Positions 7,365-14,298 of a stretch of DNA of 22,155 nt are shown piece after piece. The stretch's first letter is position 1; every line of letters starts with the position of its first letter. Source of the DNA: Bacillota bacterium. Lineage in GTDB: Bacteria; Bacillota; Clostridia; Lachnospirales; Lachnospiraceae. A program made the position numbers and the translations under genes. Where the stretch lies: the NCBI GenBank assembly GCA_023410575.1, contig JAEYPP010000082.1:1-22155 (forward strand), in the 5' to 3' direction. Below the pieces are notes generated by a model. That model searched no databases and had not been told where the DNA came from. It saw only the letters and a list, made by a program, of their open reading frames with translations.

Positions 7365-8990
7365 TCATATGTCTATGTTTATATAGTTTTTAAATACTGT
7401 TTTTAAGGAAGTACTAGTCTTATCTCCTATATTTAACAACCGAAGAACATAGTTTATATAATAATCCTTCTTCCAGCCAAAATGATTTGGTAATTGCACA
7501 TAAGGTATTAAACCTTTATTATTAATAACTTTCAATGCTTCGATAAAGTCTCTCCTATCAATTATGTCATTTATTTCTTGAATACACTGCATATAAATTT
7601 CATCAATGTTTATACGCTCCTCTATATTGTATATATTACCTTTATATGCCTCAAGAGAATTTACCTTCTCATTAATTATTTTTATAATAGTGTTTTGACT
7701 TTTTTGTTTAGCAAATAATAATGCCTGCGCTTCTTTTTGACTGTTTAGAAATTCAAAGGTTTTGTCTTTAACTGAGCCAATAATACTAATATAATCTTCC
7801 CTGCTCTGCTTCTGGCATACTACTTCAATTACTGCAGGTAGCATTAATAAGCTCTCAACTTCTGCTACCTCTGGTACAAAAATGCTGTCACTATTATAGG
7901 CTAATATATCATCACTACTCCTTCTATCTCTATCAATAATTCCTTTTACCTCAACATAATGAATATCTTTAACTTTTTTATAGGCTTTAGTATATTGGAT
8001 AACGCTATTGCAGCTTTCAAGAGGGATTATGTTATATTCCGGAAAAATCAATGTGTATAATTTTCTATCTATACTTTTATCAGGAGTGCCCTCAACAAGC
8101 AAGACCTTCTGTCTATTCCCCAGAATTTCAAGCAATAAATTATCTGACGCTCTTATGTCATCAATGAACTCATAATCCCATTCTGAATTGCTTACCATTT
8201 CTTTTACCCATATAATTTGTGAATTCATTCTAGAACTTGCAAATTTCAAACTATGTGTAATATATAAAAAAGTACAGTCTCGTCTCGCAGCTTCTATGGC
8301 ATTCCATAGTCTTACTAATATAGATTTATGTAAGTGATTTTCAGGCTCATCAATTATTATCAGGCTGTCAGAGGGTACAGATAGCGCTTCTCCGATAAAA
8401 TAAAATATTGCTCTTTCACCATCACTCATATCACTTCCATTATAATATGTATTGCTCACATCTGTATCTATATCAGATACCTCTATCTTTCCTGCACATA
8501 TTTTCAGTTTACGATGTATAATCACATTTTCCCAAATACTTTTTATTTTCTCCAATCTTGTTTCATTATCAAATTGTACATTTCCACTCTTATGACTCTC
8601 TCTATACTCTAAGCTCTTTTCATAATTTTCTGTAACTAATAACTCCATTAATGAGCTAAAATCGTTCAATAAATGCGTTGCTGGTTTTTGTTGCCAACGT
8701 CTACTATTCTTGCCTTCTTTTTTTAACCATTCCTTATTCGGATTAGTATCTCCGTATAAAAACTTTTCCTCTGCTATATCTAATTCGGTTGGGCTAACCA
8801 TCTCTGGCATATTTAAAGATTTTTGAGCAGATATTCTATGAATAGGCATTCCCATATTATTACTATTAATCCAGATGCTCATCCTTGTTTTTCCCGAACC
8901 ATTTGCTCCAATTAAAACTATTGATTGTCTGTCCTCAATATTTCTTTCCTGACCACCAATATTTGGTAACTTTATTTTCATAGTATACAT
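7365..8990 (-). CDS. ABC-type ATPase fused to DUF4435 TOPRIM (PARIS-like AriA-AriB)
   Basis: A 541-residue single chain. Residues 1-270 are an AAA15/21-type ABC ATPase: Walker A GANGSGKT (28-35), signature MSDGE (188-192), Walker B LIIIDEPE (210-217) and H-loop H246 in YITHS. Residues about 293-400 are a DUF4435 TOPRIM-like nuclease: LLVEGTPD with E300, GIIDRDR with D353 and D355, and VAEVESLL with E377 and E379. In PARIS systems AriA (ATPase) senses a phage anti-restriction protein and releases AriB (DUF4435), and merged forms are known. All key residues appear intact. The start is uncertain: AAGGGG lies only 2 bases before the ATG at 8990 but 11 before the ATG at 8981 (M4). It is first of a three-gene operon with two PD-(D/E)xK proteins, which is unusual for PARIS. 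Confidence 0.83.
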   Translation of the reverse strand: MYTMKIKLPNIGGQERNIEDRQSIVLIGANGSGKTRMSIWINSNNMGMPIHRISAQKSLNMPEMVSPTELDIAEEKFLYGDTNPNKEWLKKEGKNSRRWQQKPATHLLNDFSSLMELLVTENYEKSLEYRESHKSGNVQFDNETRLEKIKSIWENVIIHRKLKICAGKIEVSDIDTDVSNTYYNGSDMSDGERAIFYFIGEALSVPSDSLIIIDEPENHLHKSILVRLWNAIEAARRDCTFLYITHSLKFASSRMNSQIIWVKEMVSNSEWDYEFIDDIRASDNLLLEILGNRQKVLLVEGTPDKSIDRKLYTLIFPEYNIIPLESCNSVIQYTKAYKKVKDIHYVEVKGIIDRDRRSSDDILAYNSDSIFVPEVAEVESLLMLPAVIEVVCQKQSREDYISIIGSVKDKTFEFLNSQKEAQALLFAKQKSQNTIIKIINEKVNSLEAYKGNIYNIEERINIDEIYMQCIQEINDIIDRRDFIEALKVINNKGLIPYVQLPNHFGWKKDYYINYVLRLLNIGDKTSTSLKTVFKNYINIDI

Positions 8991-9015
8991 ATCCCCTTAT
9001 ATTTATATTATTTAC

Positions 9016-9021
9016 ATTATA
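9016..9021 (-). promoter_or_regulatory. Probable -10 box of the ATPase-TOPRIM operon
   Basis: A perfect TATAAT on the minus strand, about 26 bases before the start codon. I see no good -35 box at 16-18 bp spacing, so the call rests on position and the -10 alone. Confidence 0.4.
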
Positions 9022-9042
9022 ATATATAAATCTTCACACCCT

Positions 9043-9101
9043 GCCTTATTTTTCAAGGCTTTATTTATTCTTCTTTATGGACCAATGTTAACTTATCTAT
9101 A
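9043..9101. repeat. Degenerate copy of the hairpin repeat
   Basis: A hairpin GCCTT (9043-9047) with AAGGC (9055-9059) is followed by GGACCAATGTTAACTTATC and TATA up to 9101. It uses the same GCCTT/AAGGC stem as the copies at 10922 and 12129 and shares the GACCAAT block with the latter, but the conserved ACTGTTATTTC segment is lost. On the minus strand it lies directly after the stop of the 329-aa gene. The stem lacks a clear U tail there, so it is a weak terminator. Confidence 0.4.
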
Positions 9102-9104
9102 CGA

Positions 9105-10094
9105 CTACACATTCGTCCCTAAAGCTTCTTTTTTCTGCTGCAATTTTGCTTTAATAATATCCTGACTATCGATAAATGTCTCCCCATACATTCTTTTATA
9201 TTCTTCCTTATGTTCATCAGATCTATATAAATTTATAAAATCATCCAATAAAAAATTACTTTCATTTTGTTTATACTTCTTAATTGAACCTGGATATATT
9301 TTTCCAGTGAAATAATCAATAAGCTCCCTTTCAGATAATTTATAAACGCCTGATGGCATCTTATTTTTTCTATTTAATTCTTTCAAAAAATTATATACAG
9401 TAAATAACTCGGATGCTCCTCCTGCTCCAACATCTGCATGAAATACAAAAGTTCTTGGATAGTAAGAGTACTTAAATGTTTCATATCTTACTATCACGCC
9501 CATATTTCTTCTATACTTTCCATCATCCATAACAAAAATAAATTCACTAATGTTTTCAAATCCTTCATCTTTAAGTATATCTGTCGCATCATAAATACGC
9601 CTTAAAGATGATGTAAATGGTTCTCCTTGTCCATATTTCAACCAATCTTTATCAATACTTAGTTTATTTGCTATATCCTCAATAAAAGTATAATCGGGCT
9701 CAATATTGTATATATAGTATTGTTTTAAATCATTTACTGATTTGAACCCTAAATACTCTCCTAACTTTTCTACATTTATTTTTTCTTCAAAATATCCACA
9801 ATCGTTCATTAATGCCAGGACATAATCTAATCTTTTTGCAAAATTAGTTAGATATAATTGTTGTTCAAACATTGTAGTATATTTATTTTCTTCTTTTAAT
9901 ACGTCTTTAACGTATTCCATTCTGGCTTTCTCATTATCTATTGCATTAATCTTATCAATGAACTCCTTACATATGTTATAATCCATCTTATGTACGTCAT
10001 ATAATGCAAAAACATTGTTTATACTAAGCTCCATTCCTTTTTTAATAATATCATAGATTATTCCTGAAAGAATTGTACTTGTTAAAAAATCCAT
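9105..10094 (-). CDS. Unrecognised protein with degenerate Xre-like HTH
   Basis: A 329-residue protein I cannot place in a family. The N-terminal ~30 residues (LTSTILSGIIYDIIKKGMEL) form a hydrophobic helix like those at the start of several clostridial defence-associated proteins. Residues 108-160 look like the second half of an Xre/CI-repressor domain: LGEYLGFKSVNDLKQ, then IEDIANKLSIDKDWLKYGQG, whose DWLxxGxGEPF ending is typical of phage repressors. The C-terminal 170 residues, rich in Tyr and Phe, are unrecognised. A GGGGGA site precedes the ATG. It stands alone between the intron remnant and the ATPase-TOPRIM operon, with its own promoter. A sensor or regulator role is possible but unproven. 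Confidence 0.65.
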   Translation of the reverse strand: MDFLTSTILSGIIYDIIKKGMELSINNVFALYDVHKMDYNICKEFIDKINAIDNEKARMEYVKDVLKEENKYTTMFEQQLYLTNFAKRLDYVLALMNDCGYFEEKINVEKLGEYLGFKSVNDLKQYYIYNIEPDYTFIEDIANKLSIDKDWLKYGQGEPFTSSLRRIYDATDILKDEGFENISEFIFVMDDGKYRRNMGVIVRYETFKYSYYPRTFVFHADVGAGGASELFTVYNFLKELNRKNKMPSGVYKLSERELIDYFTGKIYPGSIKKYKQNESNFLLDDFINLYRSDEHKEEYKRMYGETFIDSQDIIKAKLQQKKEALGTNV

Positions 10095-10140
10095 TTATTT
10101 TCCCCCATTTTCTAAAATAATAAAGGTGCCTATTTTCCAT

Positions 10141-10169
10141 ATTGTAACATATTTCTGCATCATTATGTA
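10141..10169 (-). promoter_or_regulatory. Possible promoter of the 329-aa gene
   Basis: The minus strand has TACATA at 10164-10169, a 17-bp spacer and TACAAT at 10141-10146, about 47 bases before the ATG. The -10 is good (5 of 6) and the -35 is weak (3 of 6). It lies just beyond the 3' end of the intron remnant, so the intron does not separate this promoter from its gene. Confidence 0.4.
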
Positions 10170-10195
10170 TATTAAACTGTTTAAATTTTCATTAA

Positions 10196-10911
10196 ATCGA
10201 GTAGGAGGGAAAATTAAAATAATTTTCCCTCCTCTCACACCACCGTACGTACGGGTCCGTATACGGCGGTTCAATCAACTTAACAAGCAACACCTTTCGG
10301 TATAGTAATCTAACATTGAGACTAATCCAAATCGGGTTAGTCTCTCATTACTTATAGCTACATTTACAGCACCTTTATTACACACATAAGCGATTCTATG
10401 ACCCGCATATGCGACTTTCCATGCTGTATTTCTATTTATTCCTAGTTTTATCAGATTCTTTGCACGATTTTGTGGTGTTTTCCATTGTTTCCATATGCAC
10501 ATGCGAAGCCTGTATCTGATGTTTGAATCCGTCTGTTTACATAGAGTCTTCATGCTACCTATCTTGAAGTAGTTAATCCAACCTCTGATGAGTTGGTTCA
10601 GTTTCTCAATCTTATAGCTATTGCTTACTCCCCAACTACGGCAGGTAAGCTCTCTCATCCTCTTCTTGAACTTCGCAACTGCTTTTGCATGTGGCTTTGC
10701 CTTGTATTGGTGTGCTCTACTATCAAAGTAAAATCCAAATCCAAGGTATTTAAGCCCTTGTGGTTTATCTACTTTGCTTTTGGTCATGTTAACCTTAATC
10801 CCTAGCCTCTCCTCAATGATCGCGATGAACACCCTTGCTGTTTGGCTATACATTTCCCACTACCCGGGCATGTTTGGGACTTGCACCCGTTAGAGCGCGC
10901 CCATGGCGCGC
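10196..10911 (-). mobile_element. Group II intron remnant, both ends kept, interior deleted
   Basis: On the minus strand the element starts at 10911 with GCGCGCC-ATG-GGCGCGC, a 7-bp hairpin like the first stem of group II introns, with GCGCG in place of the usual GUGCG. The domain I block GGGTGCAAGTCCC follows. The sequence then jumps into the C-terminal part of the intron reverse transcriptase. After the gene come domain V (ACCGCCGTATACGG paired with CCGTACGTACGGTGGT, about 10225-10263) and domain VI with its long AGGAGGGAAAAT stem, ending TCGAT at 10196. At 716 bases it is far shorter than a working intron of about 1.9-2.5 kb, so it cannot be autonomous. Confidence 0.82.
10275..10853 (-). 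pseudogene. ltrA: Group II intron reverse transcriptase/maturase, 3' fragment
   Basis: The 192 residues match only the C-terminus of an LtrA-type intron-encoded protein. They cover the end of the RT thumb (IEERLGIKVNMTKSKV, LKYLGFGFYF) and the GIIM maturase domain (NQLIRGWINYFKIG, then RLRMCIWKQWKTPQNRAKNL and LSMLDYYTERC-like end). The RT palm with the YADD catalytic motif and everything before it are missing, about 60% of the usual protein. No HNH endonuclease domain follows. The ATG at the left edge is simply an internal methionine near the deletion joint and has no ribosome site. The protein could not reverse transcribe and probably is not made. Confidence 0.85.
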
Positions 10912-10921
10912 AAACAAAATA

Positions 10922-10996
10922 AAGCCCTGAAATTCAATTTTCAAGGCTTACGTTCTGCTTATACATGTCAGTATCTACTGTTATTTCAACATTATA
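10922..10996 (-). repeat. Hairpin repeat, copy A (also a likely terminator)
   Basis: The stem AAGCC-C-TGAAA (10922-10932) pairs with TTTCA-A-GGCTT (10939-10949). It is followed on the plus strand by CTTATAC, GTATC and the exact 20-mer ACTGTTATTTCAACATTATA at 10977-10996. The same 20-mer, stem and order recur at 12129-12207. On the minus strand the hairpin ends in CTTTATTTTGTTT and probably terminates the 251-aa gene, whose stop is about 97 bases upstream. The group II intron begins right after this U-rich tail. Confidence 0.75.
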
Positions 10997-11093
10997 GTTC
11001 ACCAAAATATTACTCAGCAAAATACGTTTCTAATTTTGGGATTAATTATATATATAGTTATGTAGGATATGAAGTAAAAACCTGATTGCTTGC

Positions 11094-11849
11094 TTACTGA
11101 TATATAGCAATTATTTCAATAGTTTTATAATCCTCTTCAGCAAATATTTCTTTCATTCCATCAACTCTTTCTTCTCCCATACTTCTTCTAAGCGTTCTAT
11201 TTAATGCCATAAAATCTTTAAGAGGATCGTAAAAAGCCTTTGTTGATGGGATATAGTTGCTTGATGTAACTCGGGCTATAATGGTAACTTCTAATGTCTC
11301 GTATTCATCTAATTGTTCGTACTTAATTAACATATTGCTTGATTCAAGCTTCCCACATAAAATCAGGTCATTTAGTTCGCTTGTAATAGGTACTTTTGTA
11401 TCAGCTGTAGAAAGAAAAGCGTTAAAAGCTTCTTTCTCATTAAAATCCATTTCTTCAGATATGGATTTTAGCAGCATAGGTTTAAATTTATCAATAGTTT
11501 GTGTCATATCAAATTCTTCTGGTACTTTTATATAGCCGTTAAATTTTATTATGTTTCCTCTTCCAACTGTTGAGATATCAAAATCTGTTGACCCTGTAAA
11601 ATCAAAATAATCTTCTCTGCCATCTAATAATTTTTCAAATGCATCACAATCGTATAATAGACTTTCAACAACAGTTGCTGTATAACTCTTTGTTGCTTTT
11701 GCATCTGCACTCACCATCTTTAAATTAACATTTAGTCCCTTATCGTTCGTAACTTCTACTTCGTTAAATAATAAAGACTTTTGTTTGTTAATAATTGCAA
11801 TAAAATCGTTAATTTTTCTTTTATCAAAATATATAACCGTACCAAACAT
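11094..11849 (-). CDS. Unrecognised 251-aa protein, possibly DUF6414-like
   Basis: A soluble acidic protein without signal peptide or membrane segment. Its start (MFGTVIYFDKRKINDFIAII) resembles DUF6414-type proteins, which also open with a short VIYFD strand, but I hold this match loosely. The rest alternates predicted strands and helices (GRGNIIKFNGYIKVPEEFDM, then SSNMLIKYEQLDEYETLEVTIIARV), with no catalytic motif that I can name. A GGAGG ribosome site lies 6 bases before the ATG. It is a single-gene transcription unit with its own promoter and hairpin, lying between rlmD and the intron remnant. Its company of defence genes suggests an accessory role, which is inference. Confidence 0.62.
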   Translation of the reverse strand: MFGTVIYFDKRKINDFIAIINKQKSLLFNEVEVTNDKGLNVNLKMVSADAKATKSYTATVVESLLYDCDAFEKLLDGREDYFDFTGSTDFDISTVGRGNIIKFNGYIKVPEEFDMTQTIDKFKPMLLKSISEEMDFNEKEAFNAFLSTADTKVPITSELNDLILCGKLESSNMLIKYEQLDEYETLEVTIIARVTSSNYIPSTKAFYDPLKDFMALNRTLRRSMGEERVDGMKEIFAEEDYKTIEIIAIYQ

Positions 11850-12128
11850 GACATTCCTCCATCATATTATTTGTATAATAGTCTAATTAAGTTACCAAAA
11901 TACTCTTTACAACATTATACAGCAAAAAGACATTTATTACCACAGATCATCGCTAAATTTGGCATATTAATACTTTTCTTTGTTGTAGAAAACGACAGAT
12001 AATACTTATGAAAACCTATGTTAACAGACGATAATCAAAAGCCGATATTGCTTCACCTACTCAACAAACAAAATATTGATTATGTCATAGTATATCCGTA
12101 TCCTATATCATTATTGTACCTTAACCAT
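11850..12128. other. Gene-free region between rlmD's repeat and the 251-aa gene
   Basis: Apart from the promoter at 11914-11942 I find nothing convincing here. Short open frames on the plus strand have no ribosome sites and partly translate the repeat. The sequence CAACATTATACAGCAAAA at 11910-11927 echoes the end of repeat copy A, but it lacks a hairpin and may be chance. Confidence 0.4.
11914..11942 (-). promoter_or_regulatory. Possible promoter of the 251-aa gene
   Basis: A perfect TATAAT at 11914-11919 on the minus strand, about 65 bases before the ATG, with a weak TGGTAA -35 at 17-bp spacing (11937-11942). Confidence 0.4.
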
Positions 12129-12207
12129 AAAAGCCTTGGTTTATCACTCTCTAAGGCTTTTCACATTACTTATACCGACCAATATCCACTGTTATTTCAA
12201 CATTATA
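12129..12207 (-). repeat. Hairpin repeat, copy B (also rlmD terminator)
   Basis: AAAAGCCTT (12129-12137) and AAGGCTTTT (12153-12161) form a perfect 9-bp stem with a 15-base loop. They are followed on the plus strand by TTACTTATACCGACCAATATC and ACTGTTATTTCAACATTATA at 12188-12207, the exact 20-mer of copy A. It ends 5 bases from the rlmD stop codon. On the minus strand the stem ends in TTTTATGG, so it can terminate rlmD. The minus strand also has TTAACA (12225-12230), 17 bp and TATAAT (12202-12207), so a transcript of about 65 nt could start inside the repeat and end at its hairpin. Confidence 0.78.
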
Positions 12208-12212
12208 ACTAG

Positions 12213-13595
12213 CTAAATTTTTCGTGTTAATAACACACACGTCTCCACATGAACCGTTCCAGGAAACATGTCCACGCACTTCACTTTCTTCACTTCATAT
12301 CCTCTTTCTTGTAGCACAACTAAATCCCTAGCTAAGCTTGTTGGTTTACAAGAAATATATACAAGATGATCAACTCCATAATTAATAATCTTTTCGAGTG
12401 CTTTTGGATGGATTCCATCTCTTGGTGGATCTAAAACAATCATATCCGGTTTATCTTCGATGGTATCAATCACTTTAAGAACATCACCAGCGATAAACTC
12501 ACAGTTTGACAGTCCATTGAGTTTCGCATTCTCACGTGCTGCAATTACAGCTTCCTCGATGATTTCAACACCGATTACTTTCTTTGCTACTGGAGCTAAT
12601 AGCTGCGCAATTGTACCTGTTCCGCTGTATAAATCAAAGATTAGTTTATCCTTTGTCTCACCAACAAAGTCTCGAGCTACACTATAAAGTACTTCTGCAC
12701 CAAGGGAATTGGTTTGAAAGAAGGAAAATGTAGAAATCTTGAATTTTAAACCTAAGATTTCTTCATTGATATATTCCTGACCATATAAAACGTCGGTCTT
12801 ATCATTTTGAACAATATCTGCGAGAGAGTCATTTGTCGTATGAAGGATTCCCATAACAGTACCAGTTAAAGAAAGAGAAAGAATACGATTCTTCAATTCT
12901 TCAAGGAATACTTCCTCCGGGCCTTCAATTCCTTCTGCCTGAGAAGTAGTGATTAAGTTGATTAATAGCTCTCCAGTCTTTTGAGCGCGACGTACCAGTA
13001 AATGACGAAGATAACCTTCATGGCTCATCTTATGATAAAAAGTAAGCTTTTTCTCTGCACATAACGAAAGAACGCAAGATAAGATTTCATTATAATCATG
13101 ATTTACAAGCTTACACTCGGACACGGTTACAATATCATAAAAACTTCCCTTTTTGTGAAGGCCAAGTGCTAACGGTCCATCTTTAAATTCATCCCCAAAG
13201 GAGAACTCCATCTTATTACGGTATCCATATTCGATTGGACTTCCAATAATTCCTTCAAATACGCTCATATCTTCTACTACTTCACTTAGTAATCTCTTCA
13301 CCTGTTTTGCCTTCATATTAATTTCTGTCTCATAGGGAAGTGTCTGATACGTACATCCCCCACATACTCTAAAATGTTCACATGGTGCGGTTACAGTCTC
13401 TAATTCGGATTTCTCGATTACTTCTAGAAGACGACCTTCTGACTTTCCTCTTCGAACTTTATTTACAACAAAACGAACGGTTTGTCCTGTAATAGAATTC
13501 TTTACTACAGCTCTTTCTCCATCTACTACTACAATCCCCTTATTAGGGAAATCAACACGTTCTACTTTACCAACATACTCTTGACCCTTTTTCAT
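12213..13595 (-). CDS. rlmD: 23S rRNA (uracil-C5)-methyltransferase, RlmD/RlmCD type
   Basis: A 460-residue S-adenosylmethionine-dependent enzyme of the RumA/TrmA family that makes 5-methyluridine in 23S rRNA. Gram-positive homologues often modify both U747 and U1939. Residues 1-62 are a TRAM RNA-binding domain. A [4Fe-4S] site is formed by C72, C78, C81 (CEHFRVCGGC) and C161. The methyltransferase core shows DLYSGTGTIAQLLAP, VIGVEIIEEAV and the DPPRDG motif. The nucleophile is C416 in YISCKPTSLARD and the general base is probably E451 in HVETC. Length and motifs are complete. An AAGAGG ribosome site lies before the ATG. It is a core housekeeping gene and seems to form the fixed right edge of the accessory island. 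Confidence 0.95.
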   Translation of the reverse strand: MKKGQEYVGKVERVDFPNKGIVVVDGERAVVKNSITGQTVRFVVNKVRRGKSEGRLLEVIEKSELETVTAPCEHFRVCGGCTYQTLPYETEINMKAKQVKRLLSEVVEDMSVFEGIIGSPIEYGYRNKMEFSFGDEFKDGPLALGLHKKGSFYDIVTVSECKLVNHDYNEILSCVLSLCAEKKLTFYHKMSHEGYLRHLLVRRAQKTGELLINLITTSQAEGIEGPEEVFLEELKNRILSLSLTGTVMGILHTTNDSLADIVQNDKTDVLYGQEYINEEILGLKFKISTFSFFQTNSLGAEVLYSVARDFVGETKDKLIFDLYSGTGTIAQLLAPVAKKVIGVEIIEEAVIAARENAKLNGLSNCEFIAGDVLKVIDTIEDKPDMIVLDPPRDGIHPKALEKIINYGVDHLVYISCKPTSLARDLVVLQERGYEVKKVKCVDMFPGTVHVETCVLLTRKI

Positions 13596-13662
13596 AAATA
13601 CCTCTTTCTATATGATTGACAGATACATATGCTCTGTAGCTTTCCTAAATGACATTATTCTA

Positions 13663-13691
13663 ATTATATCGGCAATCACTATATTTGTCTA
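13663..13691 (-). promoter_or_regulatory. rlmD promoter
   Basis: The minus strand carries TAGACA (13686-13691), a 17-bp spacer and a perfect TATAAT (13663-13668), about 68 bases before the rlmD ATG. Matches are 5 of 6 and 6 of 6 to sigma-A boxes. The 328-bp divergent region between rlmD and yerC otherwise holds only the yerC promoter. Confidence 0.75.
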
Positions 13692-13822
13692 GTTTTCATG
13701 TAACATATATATTTTTCCACGTAAGTCAATATCTGATGAATATTGCTTCCTTTTTAGCCTCATCTCTATTTTAATACTCTAAGATTAGAACACAAAATCA
13801 CTTAAAATATAGAAATATTTTC

Positions 13823-13851
13823 TTTACTTTAGTGATGTGTAGTGCTACAAT
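13823..13851 (+). promoter_or_regulatory. yerC promoter
   Basis: TTTACT (13823-13828), a 17-bp spacer and TACAAT (13846-13851) form a reasonable sigma-A promoter, leaving a 5' leader of about 65 bases before the ATG. Confidence 0.65.
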
Positions 13852-13923
13852 ATTAATGTCCGAAAATATAAATCGTCCAAAGGAACATGTTTCGTGTTCT
13901 GAATTAAAGGAGAGTTATTTATT

Positions 13924-14253
13924 ATGAGTAAAAATATTAGAAACGCTTCTGTTGATTATTTATTTGAAGCAATATTGAGCCTTAAAGATAAAGAAGAGTG
14001 TTATACATTTTTTGAAGATATTTGCACAGTGAATGAGTTGTTGTCACTATCTCAGCGTTTTGAGGTAGCATATATGTTACGTGCTAAGAAAACTTATCTG
14101 GAAATCGCAGAAAAAACAGGGGCTTCCACTGCTACCATTAGTCGTGTTAACCGCTCTCTAAATTACGGTAATGATGGCTATGATATGGTATTCGGTCGTA
14201 TCTCTGAATTACCAGAAACTCTTAATAACGGGGAAGAGAAAAAAACAGAATAA
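13924..14253 (+). CDS. yerC: YerC/YecD family TrpR-related DNA-binding protein
   Basis: A 109-residue helical protein of the TrpR superfamily (YerC/YecD subgroup). The helix-turn-helix is clear at about 58-82: YLEIAEKTGASTATISRVNRSL, preceded by LSLSQRFEVAYML as in Trp repressors. Members are small dimeric regulators in Firmicutes, and the ligand and targets are not settled. An AAAGGAGAG ribosome site lies about 9 bases before the ATG. In Bacillus the homologue lies close to the pcrA cluster, and here pcrA is also nearby, so the neighbourhood is partly conserved. It is monocistronic, with its own promoter and a terminator directly after the stop. Confidence 0.9.
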   Translation: MSKNIRNASVDYLFEAILSLKDKEECYTFFEDICTVNELLSLSQRFEVAYMLRAKKTYLEIAEKTGASTATISRVNRSLNYGNDGYDMVFGRISELPETLNNGEEKKTE

Positions 14254-14254
14254 A

Positions 14255-14298
14255 AATAACAAAGGATGGTGCAATCGCATCATCCTGTTTTGTTATTT
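14255..14298. terminator. Terminator shared by yerC and the DUF1836 gene
   Basis: GGATGGTGC (14264-14272) pairs with GCATCATCC (14277-14285) around AATC, and AATAACA pairs with TGTTATT further out. T-rich runs follow on the plus strand and A-rich runs precede it, so it can serve the two convergent genes. It overlaps the DUF1836 stop codon by a few bases. Confidence 0.85.

Noticed and set aside
5127..12207. CRISPR array
   Set aside because: The repeats are few, degenerate and kilobases apart with whole genes between them, so they are not CRISPR repeats.
9105..12207. True integron
   Set aside because: No tyrosine IntI-like integrase is in the window and the repeats do not show exact RYYYAAC/GTTRRRY core boxes. 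Only a cassette-like arrangement is claimed.
10903..12212. Plus-strand short frames at 10903-11085 and 12018-12212 that share a LLFQHY peptide
   Set aside because: The shared peptide is only the translation of the conserved 20-mer of the repeat. The frames have no ribosome sites and different lengths, and they lie opposite terminators.
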